From an uncultured Campylobacter sp. (lineage in GTDB: Bacteria; Campylobacterota; Campylobacteria; Campylobacterales; Campylobacteraceae): a DNA stretch of 64,000 nucleotides. The position numbers and the translations under genes were made by a program. The stretch spans positions 1-64,000 of the forward strand of contig NZ_CALKZP010000048.1 of assembly GCF_938002845.1 (NCBI RefSeq). The letters are read 5' to 3'. Within the stretch, counting starts at the first letter, position 1. Each line of letters starts with the position of its first letter. Under the pieces are notes generated by a model. The model saw nothing but the letters and a program-made list of their open reading frames with translations, was not told the DNA's origin and did not search any database. Positions 25,922-35,453 of this stretch are shown here, in pieces.

Positions 25922-26680
25922 ATGGCGATTTTGCTTAAAACAAAAAAAGATTTAGAGGGGCTTCGCGCGGCGAACAGGATCGTCGCGCAAGCCCTTGATT
26001 ACGCAGCTTCATTCATAAAGCCGGGTCTTAGTTTGCTCGAAGTCGATAAAAAGATCGACGATTTCATCACTTCAAAGGGCGCGTATCCCGCTTTTAAAGG
26101 GTTATACGGCTTTCCAAACGCCGCCTGCCTCTCGCTAAACGAGGTCATCATCCACGGCATCCCAGACGAAACGATCCTGCAAGAGGGCGATATCTTAGGC
26201 GTCGATCTGGGCTCGAAACTAAATGGATATTTCGGCGACAGCGCACGCACTCTGCCCGTCGGTAAAATTTCAAAAGCCGACGAGGAACTTATCGCATGCA
26301 GTAAGGATACGCTGGAGTTTGCCATCAAAACGATCAGGGTAGGGATGCACTTCAAAGAGCTAAGCTTCGAGATCGAGAAATTTATCCGTGCGCGCGGCTT
26401 CGTGCCGCTATACGGCTTCTGCGGTCACGGCATCGGCAAGCACCCACACGAAGAGCCTGAGATCCCAAACTATCTGGAGGGCAACAATCCAAAATCAGGC
26501 CCCAAAATCAAAAACGGCATGGTCTTTTGCATCGAGCCGATGATCTGCCAAAAGGACGGCACGCCGGTTATCGCCGAGGATAAGTGGAGTACGAGAAGCA
26601 AGGATGGGCTCCGCACTAGCCACTATGAGCACTGCATGGCTGTTTTCGACGACAAGGTAGAAGTCCTAAGCATCGCATAG
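25922..26680 (+). CDS. map: Methionine aminopeptidase, type I
   Basis: 252 residues. Removes N-terminal Met from nascent proteins. Pita-bread fold with metal ligands visible in VDLGSKLNGYFGDSART (two Asp), CGHGIGKHPHEEPEIPNY (His), FCIEPMI (Glu) and the C-terminal SHYEHCMAV (Glu region). Starts directly after the secY stop. Last gene of this operon; infA, which follows map in many relatives, is elsewhere (43889-44107). Confidence 0.96.
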   Translation: MAILLKTKKDLEGLRAANRIVAQALDYAASFIKPGLSLLEVDKKIDDFITSKGAYPAFKGLYGFPNAACLSLNEVIIHGIPDETILQEGDILGVDLGSKLNGYFGDSARTLPVGKISKADEELIACSKDTLEFAIKTIRVGMHFKELSFEIEKFIRARGFVPLYGFCGHGIGKHPHEEPEIPNYLEGNNPKSGPKIKNGMVFCIEPMICQKDGTPVIAEDKWSTRSKDGLRTSHYEHCMAVFDDKVEVLSIA

Positions 26681-27154
26681 ATTTTCGCACAAAAGGCGAC
26701 TTGAGCTAGTTAAAATTTTTCACTTTGTCGGTGCGAAATTCCGCCTGCGCTTAGCTTTCGACAATTTTACATCGCTCGCGTCTTGGAATTTTACCTCAGC
26801 CGCTTCATGCATAAATTTTTATCCAAAAGCCTTTTGAAACCTATCGCACTAGAAATTTTAAAAGCCGAGATTTTAGCTCATGCTTTCTGTTTTTAAAGCC
26901 TCGTTTTGTAGTTTCGCTCATAGATTCGCTTTCAATTAAAATTTAGCCTTAAAATTCCGTCGCCCAATTCTACTACCCCCCCCTCCCCCGTATCTTTAAA
27001 ATTTAGCTGTAAAATTTGAAGCGTAAAGGCGCGCAAGTAAGCAAGCTCAAAGCTTTAAGCGGCTAAGATTGCGCCTTGATTTTAAAGCGAAAACATGTCG
27101 CGCTACGCAGAGTGCGCGCCGTCGCATCTCTTCGTACAAGGCAGGAAATATAAA
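26681..27154. other. Intergenic region with a C8-T-C5 tract
   Basis: No gene is seen. At about 26976-26989 there are eight C, one T and five C, unusual in this AT-biased spacer. It lies 165 bases before the phosphoethanolamine transferase start. Confidence 0.5.
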
Positions 27155-29194
27155 ATGAGAGAAAAATTTTATGTAGCGCTAGCAAATATAGGCGGACTTA
27201 TGGAGAGGACGAAAGCGGGTAGGCTTATAGTGCGCTTGCTTATGAAAATCGACCGCGGCTTTTTTGCCGCGCTGCGAGAGCGTCCCGTATGGAGGGTGTT
27301 TTGGCTTAGCACGGCGCTATGCTTGCTTGCGTGCTGGGCTAAGATACATTATCAGATCAATGGGTATCATTTTTCGCATGTATTTAAAGGCTTTTCTGCG
27401 GTGCTCATCATAAATTTGCTCATCTTTCACCTCTGCTATCTGCTTGGCGGCCGGTTTTTTAAGTTCGTTTCGTTCGTGTTACTAGCGCTAATTGCGCTAA
27501 TTGCGAGCGTGGCTTTATTTTTGATCGTAAATTTCGACTCAAGCTTCAACGTCGTGGCGATCGACGCGCTTGTGCATACCGATGCAGCCGAGACGCGCGA
27601 GTTCGTTTTGCAGTTTCTTAACCCCGCAACGATTTTATATTTAGCAGTGCTGCTTGGCTGCATCTTTGCGGCGCTAAGAGCAGGGCGGAGAAAGAGGGAG
27701 CAAACGCATAGCCGCCTAGGATTGCTGTTAGCGGCGATTTATCTCATTTACGGAACGATCTTTTGCGCGGATATCGCCGTTAAAGCTTCCCAGGGCAAGC
27801 AAGGCTATATAACCAAGCTATCGCAATACGTCCCGCTGGAGTTTGCCTTTACGATAAAAGACTACCTGAGCGATAAAAATTTCATCACCGATATGCGCGA
27901 AGTGCAGCTCGGATATGACGAGGCCAAGCGCGCGAACGAAAGCGTTTTAAAAGGCAGCGCAAATTCAGATCCGCAAGGCGTCGCCTCGGGCTCCGCGTCT
28001 GAAAATTCCACGCCCGCATCAAGCGCACAGGCGCAAAATTACGGCGCAAATTTAAATTCTACGCTCGCCCCAGGCGCTGAGCCGCAGAGTTGGAGCAAGA
28101 CTTTAAATTCTGCGCCGCAAAGCCCCAGCGTGATTTCAAATTCTAAAAACCCTGAGGCCGCTACAAACCCCGCCTTGCAAAAGTCTCGCGTCAAAAATAT
28201 CATCCTAATAATCGGTGAGAGCTTGCAGCGCGGGCATATGTCGCTCTACGGCTACGGCATTAAAAATACACCGCTTTTGGAGGGTCTCGAGGCGAGCGGC
28301 AATCTGATAAAATTTGGCGATACAATCTCGCCTTACGGCACGACTAATCAGGTGCTGATGCGGCTTTTAAATTTCAGCGATTACGAAAGCGAGCGCAAAA
28401 GGGCGTGGTTTCGCAACCTTAGCATCATTGATATGTTTAAGCTAAGTGGCTACCGCACCTTTTGGATTAGCAATCAAGAGGCTTTCGGCGCACATGCGTT
28501 AAGTGCTAAAAGCGCTGCCGATCGCGCGGACGCGGAATCCTTCCTCTCAAAGAGCAATCTTTACGAAACCGTCCGCATCAAGCCTGATGGAGTGCTGCTT
28601 CCACTCATAAATCAGGCGAAAGCGGGGCAGAGCGAGCGAAATTTCTACGTGATCCATCTCATCGGTAGCCATATGGATTACAGCCTGCGCTATCCCGAGG
28701 GATTTGGCAAGTTTAGCGCGGCGGATGTAAAGGCAAAACTTACTTCCAAGCAGAAAGATGTCGTCGCATATTATGATAACAGCGTGCTTTACAACGATTT
28801 TGTCATAAATGAAATTTTTAAAATTTTTTCGGGTGATGACAGTCTCATCGTCTATCTTAGCGATCACGGAGAGAATTTATACGAAAACGGACGCCTTGGG
28901 CACGGCATGGAGAGCCGCTTTACTTACGAAATCCCGCTGATTTTCATAGCTTCGCGCGAGTTTTTGAGCGATCACGCTAAACTATGGCAGAGGCTAGCTG
29001 TGGCGAAAGATAAGCCTTTTATGAGCGATGATTTGGCACATCTGCTAGCAGATATCATCGGTGTCGCGCCACTTGAGTTTGACGAGCGCAAAAGCCCGAT
29101 ACGAGCGGATTTTAATGCTTCACGCAAGCGAATTGCTAACGGAGTCGATTATGACGAGAAATTAAAGAATACGAAGGGCTACGAGTTCGAGTAA
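27155..29194 (+). CDS. CptA-like phosphoethanolamine transferase
   Basis: 679 residues from ATG 27155 (AGGAAATATAAA before it; the frame opens 20 codons earlier without a site). About five membrane segments between residues 45 and 205, then a 79-residue Ser/Ala/Asn-rich linker (265-343), then a periplasmic alkaline-phosphatase-fold domain. The nucleophile region is IIGESLQRGHMSLYGY (GES at 354-356; Ser stands where EptA has Thr). SDHGENLYENGRLGHGM holds the zinc ligands. Such enzymes move phosphoethanolamine onto lipid A, core sugars or flagellar proteins; the GESxQRGxMSLYGY pattern points to the CptA branch. Substrate not determinable. Stands alone; possibly phase-variable in expression given the upstream C tract. 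Confidence 0.85.
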   Translation: MREKFYVALANIGGLMERTKAGRLIVRLLMKIDRGFFAALRERPVWRVFWLSTALCLLACWAKIHYQINGYHFSHVFKGFSAVLIINLLIFHLCYLLGGRFFKFVSFVLLALIALIASVALFLIVNFDSSFNVVAIDALVHTDAAETREFVLQFLNPATILYLAVLLGCIFAALRAGRRKREQTHSRLGLLLAAIYLIYGTIFCADIAVKASQGKQGYITKLSQYVPLEFAFTIKDYLSDKNFITDMREVQLGYDEAKRANESVLKGSANSDPQGVASGSASENSTPASSAQAQNYGANLNSTLAPGAEPQSWSKTLNSAPQSPSVISNSKNPEAATNPALQKSRVKNIILIIGESLQRGHMSLYGYGIKNTPLLEGLEASGNLIKFGDTISPYGTTNQVLMRLLNFSDYESERKRAWFRNLSIIDMFKLSGYRTFWISNQEAFGAHALSAKSAADRADAESFLSKSNLYETVRIKPDGVLLPLINQAKAGQSERNFYVIHLIGSHMDYSLRYPEGFGKFSAADVKAKLTSKQKDVVAYYDNSVLYNDFVINEIFKIFSGDDSLIVYLSDHGENLYENGRLGHGMESRFTYEIPLIFIASREFLSDHAKLWQRLAVAKDKPFMSDDLAHLLADIIGVAPLEFDERKSPIRADFNASRKRIANGVDYDEKLKNTKGYEFE

Positions 29195-29364
29195 TAGATG
29201 AGTTTTGCTTTTATTGCACTACAAGCCGCATGAACTAGGAATTGGCACATCCCACTTTTGATCGATTCATCAAATTCAGATTAAATTTGCGTCACTCCAA
29301 TGGCTACGCTGATAATAAGGCGCGCAACGCTTATTAAATTTGAGATCAAATTTATGCACCGCGG

Positions 29365-30102
29365 CTAGCTCTCCTTCTTTACCTCATCCATATACGAGTA
29401 AATCGTGACTTTCTGCGTCTTGAGAGCCTTTGCGACGAGCTCTACCGCACCTTTTACCTCAAAAATTCCTTTTTGCGCGAGGAATTTTACGATACGCTTT
29501 CGATCCTCTTTCTTCATCCCCTCTACATCCAGATCGTGCGTAGCCGATGCGATCAGGTCTTGGACGATGTCAAGGATATTTTGCTGCAAATCGTTAGAGC
29601 TTTGCGTTTCTAAATTTACGCCGTCATTTAAGCTCACTTCATCTAATGCCGCGCTATTGCAGCTTCCGTCGATAAAATTTGCGCCTTGCAGCTGCTTGCT
29701 ATCGAGCTTTGCGTTCGGCAGAAGATTTTTTATTGCTTTGTATGCGGCCATGGCGCTTGAGGTATCGATATTTACGCATAGCGCGCCTACTACTTTGCCG
29801 TCTGCGCCGCGGATCAGCGAAGTCGAGGAGCGTATGAGCTTGCCGTTTTGCGCGGTGAAGTAGTAGTTTGCGGTGCAGTCGTTTTCAAAATTTTTACTTA
29901 GCAACACGTCCTTTACCAGATGATCGAAGCTTTGACCGATCCTCCTGCCCGTTACGTCGCCAAGGACAAAAACGACAGAGTTTTGCGGCGTGCTCATATC
30001 GTGGATAACCACCTCGCAATCGCCGATCGTATTTTTAATAAGGTGCGCAGTCGGCATAAAGGTCTGTAAAAGTTGGTTCAATTCGGGCTCCTGAAATTTC
30101 AT
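29365..30102 (-). CDS. YheO-type PAS / helix-turn-helix transcriptional regulator
   Basis: 245 residues. Residues 1-120 match the YheO-like PAS domain (TIGDCEVVIHDMSTPQNSVV, GKLIRSSTSLIRGADGKVVG, LCVNIDTS); about 180-240 match the HTH_22 domain (EDRKRIVKFLAQKGIFEVKG, LKTQKVTIYSYMDEVK). A polar linker of ~50 residues joins them. DauR of Pseudomonas is a characterised relative and controls D-arginine use. It is divergent from a RidA and a PLP-dependent lyase, so it probably regulates that pair in response to an amino-acid-like ligand (inference). Confidence 0.85.
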   Translation of the reverse strand: MKFQEPELNQLLQTFMPTAHLIKNTIGDCEVVIHDMSTPQNSVVFVLGDVTGRRIGQSFDHLVKDVLLSKNFENDCTANYYFTAQNGKLIRSSTSLIRGADGKVVGALCVNIDTSSAMAAYKAIKNLLPNAKLDSKQLQGANFIDGSCNSAALDEVSLNDGVNLETQSSNDLQQNILDIVQDLIASATHDLDVEGMKKEDRKRIVKFLAQKGIFEVKGAVELVAKALKTQKVTIYSYMDEVKKES

Positions 30103-30224
30103 ATAAAAAAATCTATAAATTTAGATTAAATTTTAAAATTTCTGCAAATTTATAGAAATATTTATATATTTTTAATAAATCTTAGAGTAAAATTATATAG
30201 AATTTTATATACAAAGGAGCTTAA

Positions 30225-30611
30225 ATGAAAGAGATTTATCCAAGCGGTTTTGCGCCGAAAAAGGCGCATTATGCGCCGGGCATCTTAGACGACGACGGCA
30301 CGCTCTACGTCTCGGGGCAGCTAAGCGTGGATCCGCGCACGGGAGCCGCTCCAGAGGGTCTTGCTGCGCAGACCGCACAGGCTCTAAGCAACGTCGCGGC
30401 AGTGCTGGCCGCCGCGGGCGCAGATAAAAACGACGTGCGGATGTGCCGCGTTTATACGCCTGACGTCGCGAACTGGGACGTGATCGACGAGCAATACGCG
30501 CTGTTTTTCGGCGCGCACAAACCCGCTCGCGTCGTGGTGCCGACTACGGCTCTACATTTCGGCTGCCTCGTAGAGATCGAGGCCGTCGCAAAAATAAAAG
30601 AGAAAAAATAG
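30225..30611 (+). CDS. RidA-family enamine/imine deaminase
   Basis: 128 residues, ATG after AAAGGAGCTTA. The Rid signature is visible: YVSGQLSVDP, then ALSNVAAVLAAAGADKNDV and HKPARVVVPTTAL...VEIEAVA. R102 in KPAR aligns with the catalytic Arg105 of RidA, so it should hydrolyse 2-aminoacrylate-type imines released by PLP enzymes. The next gene, 8 bases downstream, is a PLP-dependent lyase, a coherent substrate supplier. The promoter is in the AT-rich divergent region with the YheO-type regulator. Confidence 0.88.
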   Translation: MKEIYPSGFAPKKAHYAPGILDDDGTLYVSGQLSVDPRTGAAPEGLAAQTAQALSNVAAVLAAAGADKNDVRMCRVYTPDVANWDVIDEQYALFFGAHKPARVVVPTTALHFGCLVEIEAVAKIKEKK

Positions 30612-30619
30612 GAGCGAAA

Positions 30620-31705
30620 ATGAGCGATTTCATCTGCACGGGCTGCGGCAAGCACGCGCCCATCGATACTTTGAGCTATAAATGCGACTGCGGCGGGCTG
30701 TATAAGCTAAACTCCGATGCGCCTAAATTTAACCCCGCGCTCGTAGATCAAAGCGAGTTTAACATCTTTAGATACCGCCGGTTTATGGGTATCGACACGG
30801 CTAAATTTAGAGAAATTTCGATGGGCGAGGGGCTCACGGCGAGCGTGAAATTCGGCGAAGAACTTTACCTCAAGCTCGATTACGCGATGCCTACGCTTTC
30901 GTTCAAAGACCGCGGCGCGGCGGTTTTGGTGCTGCACGCCAAAAATATCGGCGTAAAAAAGGTACTGCAAGACTCCAGCGGCAACGCAGGCAATGCCGTG
31001 GCGGCGTATTGCGCTCGCGCGGGCATCGAGTGCGAAATTTATGTCCCTAAAGGCACGTCGCCTAAAAAGATCGATATGATCAAAAGCCACGGCGCGCACG
31101 TCACGGTGTTTGACGGTAGCCGCGACGAGACGGCAGATGCGTGCCGCAAAAAGGCCGCGCAGGAACAGATCTATTACGCCAATCACGTTTATAATCCGAT
31201 CTTTTATGAGGGCACGAAGAGCTACATTTATGAGATCTACGAGCAGCTGGGCAGGGTGCCGCGCAATATCTTCATCCCCGTGGGCAACGGCACGCTACTG
31301 CTGGGCGCTCAAGCGGCGCTGGGCGAGCTATATGAGGGCGGCTTTATCGAAGCGCTGCCAAAAATTTTCATCGTTCAGGGCGAGCGTTGCGCTCCGCTTT
31401 TTGACGCCAAAGGTGCGGCGCGCGAGATAGAGCCACAGCCGACGCTAGCGGAGGGTATCGCGATCGCAAGACCGATGCGCGCGGGCGAAATTCTTGGCTC
31501 TAGCTACGCTGGCGAGCGCGAGGTGATCTTGGCGAGCGAGGGCGACATATTGCCTGCCAGAGCGGCGCTTGCGCGCGGCGGATTTTACGTCGAGCACACG
31601 ACCGCAGCTACCTACGCGGCATATCTGCGCTACAAAGAAAGTCGCGATCTGCAAGGAGATAGCATCATTCCGCTTTGCGGCGCGGGGCTGAAGAGTGATC
31701 ATTAA
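30620..31705 (+). CDS. PLP-dependent lyase, threonine synthase-like, with N-terminal zinc ribbon
   Basis: 361 residues. Residues 6-24 carry a zinc-ribbon-like CTGC...CDC pattern seen in threonine synthase-like proteins. The PLP lysine is K96 in PTLSFKDRGA; SSGNAGNAVAAYCARAG is the Asn loop; a glycine loop VGNGTLLLGA binds the cofactor phosphate. It belongs to the fold-type II family (threonine synthase, threonine dehydratase and similar ammonia-lyases). The RidA partner next to it and the regulator suggest an amino acid dehydratase that produces reactive enamines rather than the housekeeping threonine synthase. Substrate not determinable. Confidence 0.8.
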   Translation: MSDFICTGCGKHAPIDTLSYKCDCGGLYKLNSDAPKFNPALVDQSEFNIFRYRRFMGIDTAKFREISMGEGLTASVKFGEELYLKLDYAMPTLSFKDRGAAVLVLHAKNIGVKKVLQDSSGNAGNAVAAYCARAGIECEIYVPKGTSPKKIDMIKSHGAHVTVFDGSRDETADACRKKAAQEQIYYANHVYNPIFYEGTKSYIYEIYEQLGRVPRNIFIPVGNGTLLLGAQAALGELYEGGFIEALPKIFIVQGERCAPLFDAKGAAREIEPQPTLAEGIAIARPMRAGEILGSSYAGEREVILASEGDILPARAALARGGFYVEHTTAATYAAYLRYKESRDLQGDSIIPLCGAGLKSDH

Positions 31706-32116
31706 ATTTAAGCGCTCGTCGTGGAATTCGCGCGACTAGCTGGCGTCGAGGAATTTTAAAATTTTTGTAGCTTTAAATTTAGCGGATTTATGAGCCCGTG
31801 TTTCAGCGGGATGTTTAAAATTTACGGTGCATAAGTTTTAAATTTAAACCCGTAGCGAAGCGCGGGGATGCCTTTGCTTGAATATGATGTGGGTGATACG
31901 GTTCGTTTTATGAGCGACTTTGCTGCTGGCTGGATTTGTAAAATTTTATCTGTCGATAGCCGGGCGGTCGCCTTTTAAATTTGAAATTACGGTTAAAATT
32001 TTATGAAAACTAATCTGCAATGTGCGGCACTATCTATCAGTTTTTGTTTATAAAATTTAGCCATTTTTTATCGCTTTTAACGAGCGAGCTTCTACGCAGA
32101 GGATAAATTTACGCGG
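31706..32116. other. Intergenic region with one weak 36-codon ORF
   Basis: Mostly AAATTT-rich spacer. A plus-strand ORF at 31868-31978 (MPLLEYDVGDTVRFMSDFAA...) has protein-like composition but no ribosome site beyond GCGGGG adjacent to the ATG. It may be a relic or chance. Confidence 0.4.
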
Positions 32117-32665
32117 CTATTTCGAATTTTCTTTAGCGATGCGCGTAAGCTTAAGCACAAATTCGCTTTTTGCCGCAGTATAGCCGTCGCGGTTAAACTT
32201 AAAGCGCTTGCAAAGCTCTAATTTAAGCGCCTCGTACCGCTCGGCGATATCCGCATTCGCCCGCAAAAAATCTCTAAAAAATATCTCATCCGTATCGCCG
32301 AAATTTCGCAAATGCATGTGAAAAACGCGCTCGGCAAATCCCGCTTCAGTGTAGCCCTTATTTAGGCTGCAGCGGCTCTCGTTTTCGCTCATTAGCAGAT
32401 AGCCCGCGTCTATCAGGCGCTGTTTGGCGGCGGCTATATCCGAGCACTCGATCAAAATATCTACGATCGGCTTCGCCCAGATCCCGCTTACCGCGGTGCT
32501 GCCGATATGGTGGATCTTGATCTTGCCATGATCTTGCAGCAGGCCGCTCAGAATTTCGCGCTCCTGCCTAAAGTATTCGCCCCAGCGCGGATCGTGCGGC
32601 ACGAGATGTATCGGAAAGAGCCGCCACAGTTCCTGCAGGCTCATCGAAAGGAGTTTATTGCTCAT
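32117..32665 (-). CDS. GrpB family protein (UPF0157)
   Basis: 182 residues. The nucleotidyltransferase-like GrpB family, with VPHDPRWGEYFRQE, HHIGSTAVSGIWAKPIVDIL (the HxGSTAVxGxxAKPxxD signature, about residues 50-70) and HMHLRNFGD followed by FRDFLRANADIAERYEALK. A homologue is fused to CoaE in some actinobacteria; biochemical role unresolved. Immediately upstream of its start lies tRNA-Ser, on the same strand. Confidence 0.88.
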   Translation of the reverse strand: MSNKLLSMSLQELWRLFPIHLVPHDPRWGEYFRQEREILSGLLQDHGKIKIHHIGSTAVSGIWAKPIVDILIECSDIAAAKQRLIDAGYLLMSENESRCSLNKGYTEAGFAERVFHMHLRNFGDTDEIFFRDFLRANADIAERYEALKLELCKRFKFNRDGYTAAKSEFVLKLTRIAKENSK

Positions 32666-32700
32666 CTCAACTCCAAAGTATTGGGTGAAATTTGAATGGA

Positions 32701-32788
32701 TGGCGGGTAGATAGGGATTCGAACCCTAGAAGGCTGACGCCTTACGCGCTTTCGAGGCGCGCTCCTTCGACCGCTCGGACATCTACCC
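32701..32788 (-). tRNA. tRNA-Ser (anticodon CGA)
   Basis: 88 bases on the minus strand. The acceptor GGGTAGA pairs with TCTACCC, the anticodon stem CGCGC/GCGCG encloses the loop CTCGAAA (anticodon CGA, reads UCG), and a long variable arm typical of serine tRNA precedes the T-loop GTTCGAATC. Discriminator G and CCA are encoded. Confidence 0.95.
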
Positions 32789-33083
32789 GAATGAAAATGT
32801 AATTTAAGCCAAAAATGGCTTAATAACAGATTTAAAAATGAAATTCCGCGTGAAATTTTGCCTGATTTTGCGGGCGGGGGTTGAAATTTAACGGCGCAAA
32901 TTTAGATTTCGATTTAAATCTACGGCTTAAGGTACGGCCCGGTGCGGCTTTTGGTATAAAATTTATTTCGTGCGCGTAGTTTTGGGCACGGAATTTTACC
33001 GATTTATGGATGAAATTTTACGCAAAAGCTCATCGTCGCGGCGGCGAAAAATCACTCGCCGTTTATAAATTTCATGCGCCGCC

Positions 33084-33506
33084 CTACAAAACCGAGATAA
33101 AAATTTTGATCTCGTCTCCGCCGTAAAACTCAAAATCCGTTTCAAACGCTCTTTTTAGTTCGCCGGACTCAAAAAAGCTCCAAATTTTGCTCCAAAACTT
33201 TGCTACGTTTTGCGGCTCATTCGGGAAGCTAAAAACCGCGTATTTGCCGCTTTTGATCTCCAAGGCTTCGTCGCTGCGGGGCGCTTTGGTGCCGATAAAG
33301 ATATCGTAAAGCCCGTCGGCGCCGTCCTCGTAATCGTAATAGACGCCGTAAATCTCGCTCTGCCCGTCATAACACTCTTTCATAAATTTCGCCCACAGCG
33401 CGGGAATTTTGCCGCTTCCGCCTAGCTCGTCCGCGTTTTTCGTGCGGGCTTTTAATCCGTAAATTTTAAATCTGTCTAAATATGAAATTTTGATTTTTCC
33501 GCTCAA
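33084..33506 (-). CDS. GyrI-like / integron-type effector-binding protein
   Basis: 140 residues. A stand-alone effector-binding domain of the GyrI-like (Cass2) group: the YLDRFKIYGLKARTKN start, PALWAKFMKECYDG, IYGVYYDYEDGADGLYDIFI, IKSGKYAVFSFPNEPQNVAK, and the end strand FEFYGGDEIKIFISVL. Such proteins bind small hydrophobic ligands or act as toxin inhibitors. It is downstream of tkt on the same strand with only 15 bases between, so it may be read through from tkt. Confidence 0.8.
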   Translation of the reverse strand: MSGKIKISYLDRFKIYGLKARTKNADELGGSGKIPALWAKFMKECYDGQSEIYGVYYDYEDGADGLYDIFIGTKAPRSDEALEIKSGKYAVFSFPNEPQNVAKFWSKIWSFFESGELKRAFETDFEFYGGDEIKIFISVL

Positions 33507-33521
33507 ATTTCGCCTTTGCTG

Positions 33522-35450
33522 TTATTGCTCTAAAAGCTCTCTCGCCTGCTTTGCGATCGCGACGTCGGTGAAGCCGAAAAGCTTAAATAGCTCGCTCGCA
33601 TTGCCGCTTTCGCCGAAGCTTTGCATGCCGTGTACCGCGTCTGCAAATTTATACCACTCAAGCGCGCTTGCGGCTTCGACGGCCAAAATTTTAGTTTGCG
33701 GCTCTAGAATTTGCGCCAGATAGTCTGCGTCCTGCTCGCACAGAAGCTCGAAGCACGGCGCGCTTACAACGTTTGCGCCGATGCCTTGCTCTTGCAGGAT
33801 CGCCGCCGCTTTTAAGCAGAGCGAGACCTCGCTGCCGCTTGCGATGAGCGTTATTTGCGCCTCTTTGCTCTGCCTTAGCAGATACGCGCCGTTTTGCACG
33901 TCGCCCAAGACTGCCTTAGGCAGCGGCTCAAGCCCTTGGCGCGAGCAGACGAATGCCGCGGGGGCATTCAGAGCAAGCGCCGCGCGCCAGCATTTTACGT
34001 TTTCGTTGCCGTCTGCGGGGCGGAAGGTGTAGAAGCCGGGCATTGCGCGGAAGGTGCTAAGCTGCTCGATAGGCTCGTGCGTCGGCCCATCCTCGCCCAC
34101 GCCGATACTGTCGTGCGTAAAGACGAAATAGTGGCGCAAGCCCATCAGTGCCGCAAGTCTAGCGCCCGTTTTGAGATAGTCGCTGAAGATAAAAAACGTC
34201 GCGCTGAACGGGATGAAAAGCCCGTATCTCGCAAAGGCGTTGCCGATCGCCGCCATCGCGTGCTCGCGGATGCCGAAGTGTAAATTTTTGCCGCACGGAA
34301 AGTCGCCGCCGCCTTTTAGCTCGGTCTTGTTCGATGCTGCCAAATCCGCGCTTCCGCCCAAAAAGCCGGGCACCGCGTTTGCGATGGCGTTTAAAATTTT
34401 ACCGTTGCTATCGCGCGTGGCGACCTTAAGCCCGCTAAAATCGGGAAATTCTATTTTGCTAAAATCGGGATTTAAAAGCTCATTTAAAAGCGCTCTTTTT
34501 TCATCGCTTAGCTTCGCGAGCTTCTCCTTCCAAAGCCGCTCTTCCAAATCACCCTTTTCGACTGCGGCGCGCGTTTCAAAAAGCACGTCCTCGCTTACTA
34601 CGAAGCTTTGGGCGGGATCAAAGCCCAGGCTTTGCTTAGCGCGCGCAAGCAGCTCCTCTCCAAGCGGCGCGCCGTGCGTCTTGGCCGTGCCTTCAAGCTC
34701 GAGCGCGCCCTTGCCGATCGTGGTGTTTGCGATGATGAGGTAGGGTTTGGTTTTGTTTTTAACCTCGTCAAGGACGAATTCTATCTGATCGAAATTATGC
34801 CCGTCGATGCGCGCGACCTCAAAGCCTTGCGCTTCAAATCGTACCTTTACGTCCTCAAACCACGCGATATCGGTGCTGCCGTCGATCGTGATGCCGTTAG
34901 AATCATAAATTATCGTAAGATTGTCGAGGTTGTGTCTGCCCGCAAGCGCGCACGCTTCGTAGCTGATGCCCTCCTGTAGATCGCCGTCGCCGCAGAAGCA
35001 ATAGACGCGGTGATCGATGATCTCGTTGCCCTCCTCGTTGAGCAGATATGCGGCGTATTTTGCGGCCATCGCAAATCCGACTGCGTTTGCGACGCCCTGT
35101 CCGAGCGGTCCGGTAGCGATCTCGACGCCCGGGGTAGTGATCTCCGGATGGCCGGGGGTTTTGGATTGCAGGCGCCTGAAGCTTTTCAGATCGTCCATGC
35201 TCAAATCATATCCGCTAAGATAGAGGTAGTTATACACGAGCGCGCTTGCGTGCCCGCCCGAAAATACGACGCGGTCGCGGTTCAGCCACGCGGGATTTTT
35301 GGGGTTGTGGCGGACCTTGTTCATAAAGACGCTCATTACGTCGCTTAGCCCCATCGGCGTACCGGGATGGCCCGAGTTGGCGCTTTGGATCATATCCGCG
35401 CTTAGAAATTTTATCGTGTTTGAAATTTTACTTAGCTGCTCGCTCGACAT
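33522..35450 (-). CDS. tkt: Transketolase
   Basis: 642 residues. Transfers two-carbon units between sugar phosphates with thiamine diphosphate; non-oxidative pentose phosphate route. NSGHPGTPMGLSDV, GPLGQGVANAVGFA, the ThDP motif CFCGDGDLQEGIS (about residues 151-163), AHTHD-type active-site region (FTHDSIGVGEDGPTHEPIE) and RPADGNE are visible. Normal length. It follows ispA by three bases on the minus strand. Confidence 0.97.
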   Translation of the reverse strand: MSSEQLSKISNTIKFLSADMIQSANSGHPGTPMGLSDVMSVFMNKVRHNPKNPAWLNRDRVVFSGGHASALVYNYLYLSGYDLSMDDLKSFRRLQSKTPGHPEITTPGVEIATGPLGQGVANAVGFAMAAKYAAYLLNEEGNEIIDHRVYCFCGDGDLQEGISYEACALAGRHNLDNLTIIYDSNGITIDGSTDIAWFEDVKVRFEAQGFEVARIDGHNFDQIEFVLDEVKNKTKPYLIIANTTIGKGALELEGTAKTHGAPLGEELLARAKQSLGFDPAQSFVVSEDVLFETRAAVEKGDLEERLWKEKLAKLSDEKRALLNELLNPDFSKIEFPDFSGLKVATRDSNGKILNAIANAVPGFLGGSADLAASNKTELKGGGDFPCGKNLHFGIREHAMAAIGNAFARYGLFIPFSATFFIFSDYLKTGARLAALMGLRHYFVFTHDSIGVGEDGPTHEPIEQLSTFRAMPGFYTFRPADGNENVKCWRAALALNAPAAFVCSRQGLEPLPKAVLGDVQNGAYLLRQSKEAQITLIASGSEVSLCLKAAAILQEQGIGANVVSAPCFELLCEQDADYLAQILEPQTKILAVEAASALEWYKFADAVHGMQSFGESGNASELFKLFGFTDVAIAKQARELLEQ

Positions 35451-35453
35451 TTT

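Noticed and set aside
29335..29354. TAAATTTGA/TCAAATTTA palindrome between the transferase and the YheO-type regulator
   Set aside because: Could be a terminator, but AAATTT-flanked palindromes are so common here that it carries little weight.
33781..34743. Several plus-strand ORFs over 80 residues across tkt
   Set aside because: Shadows of the transketolase reading frame.
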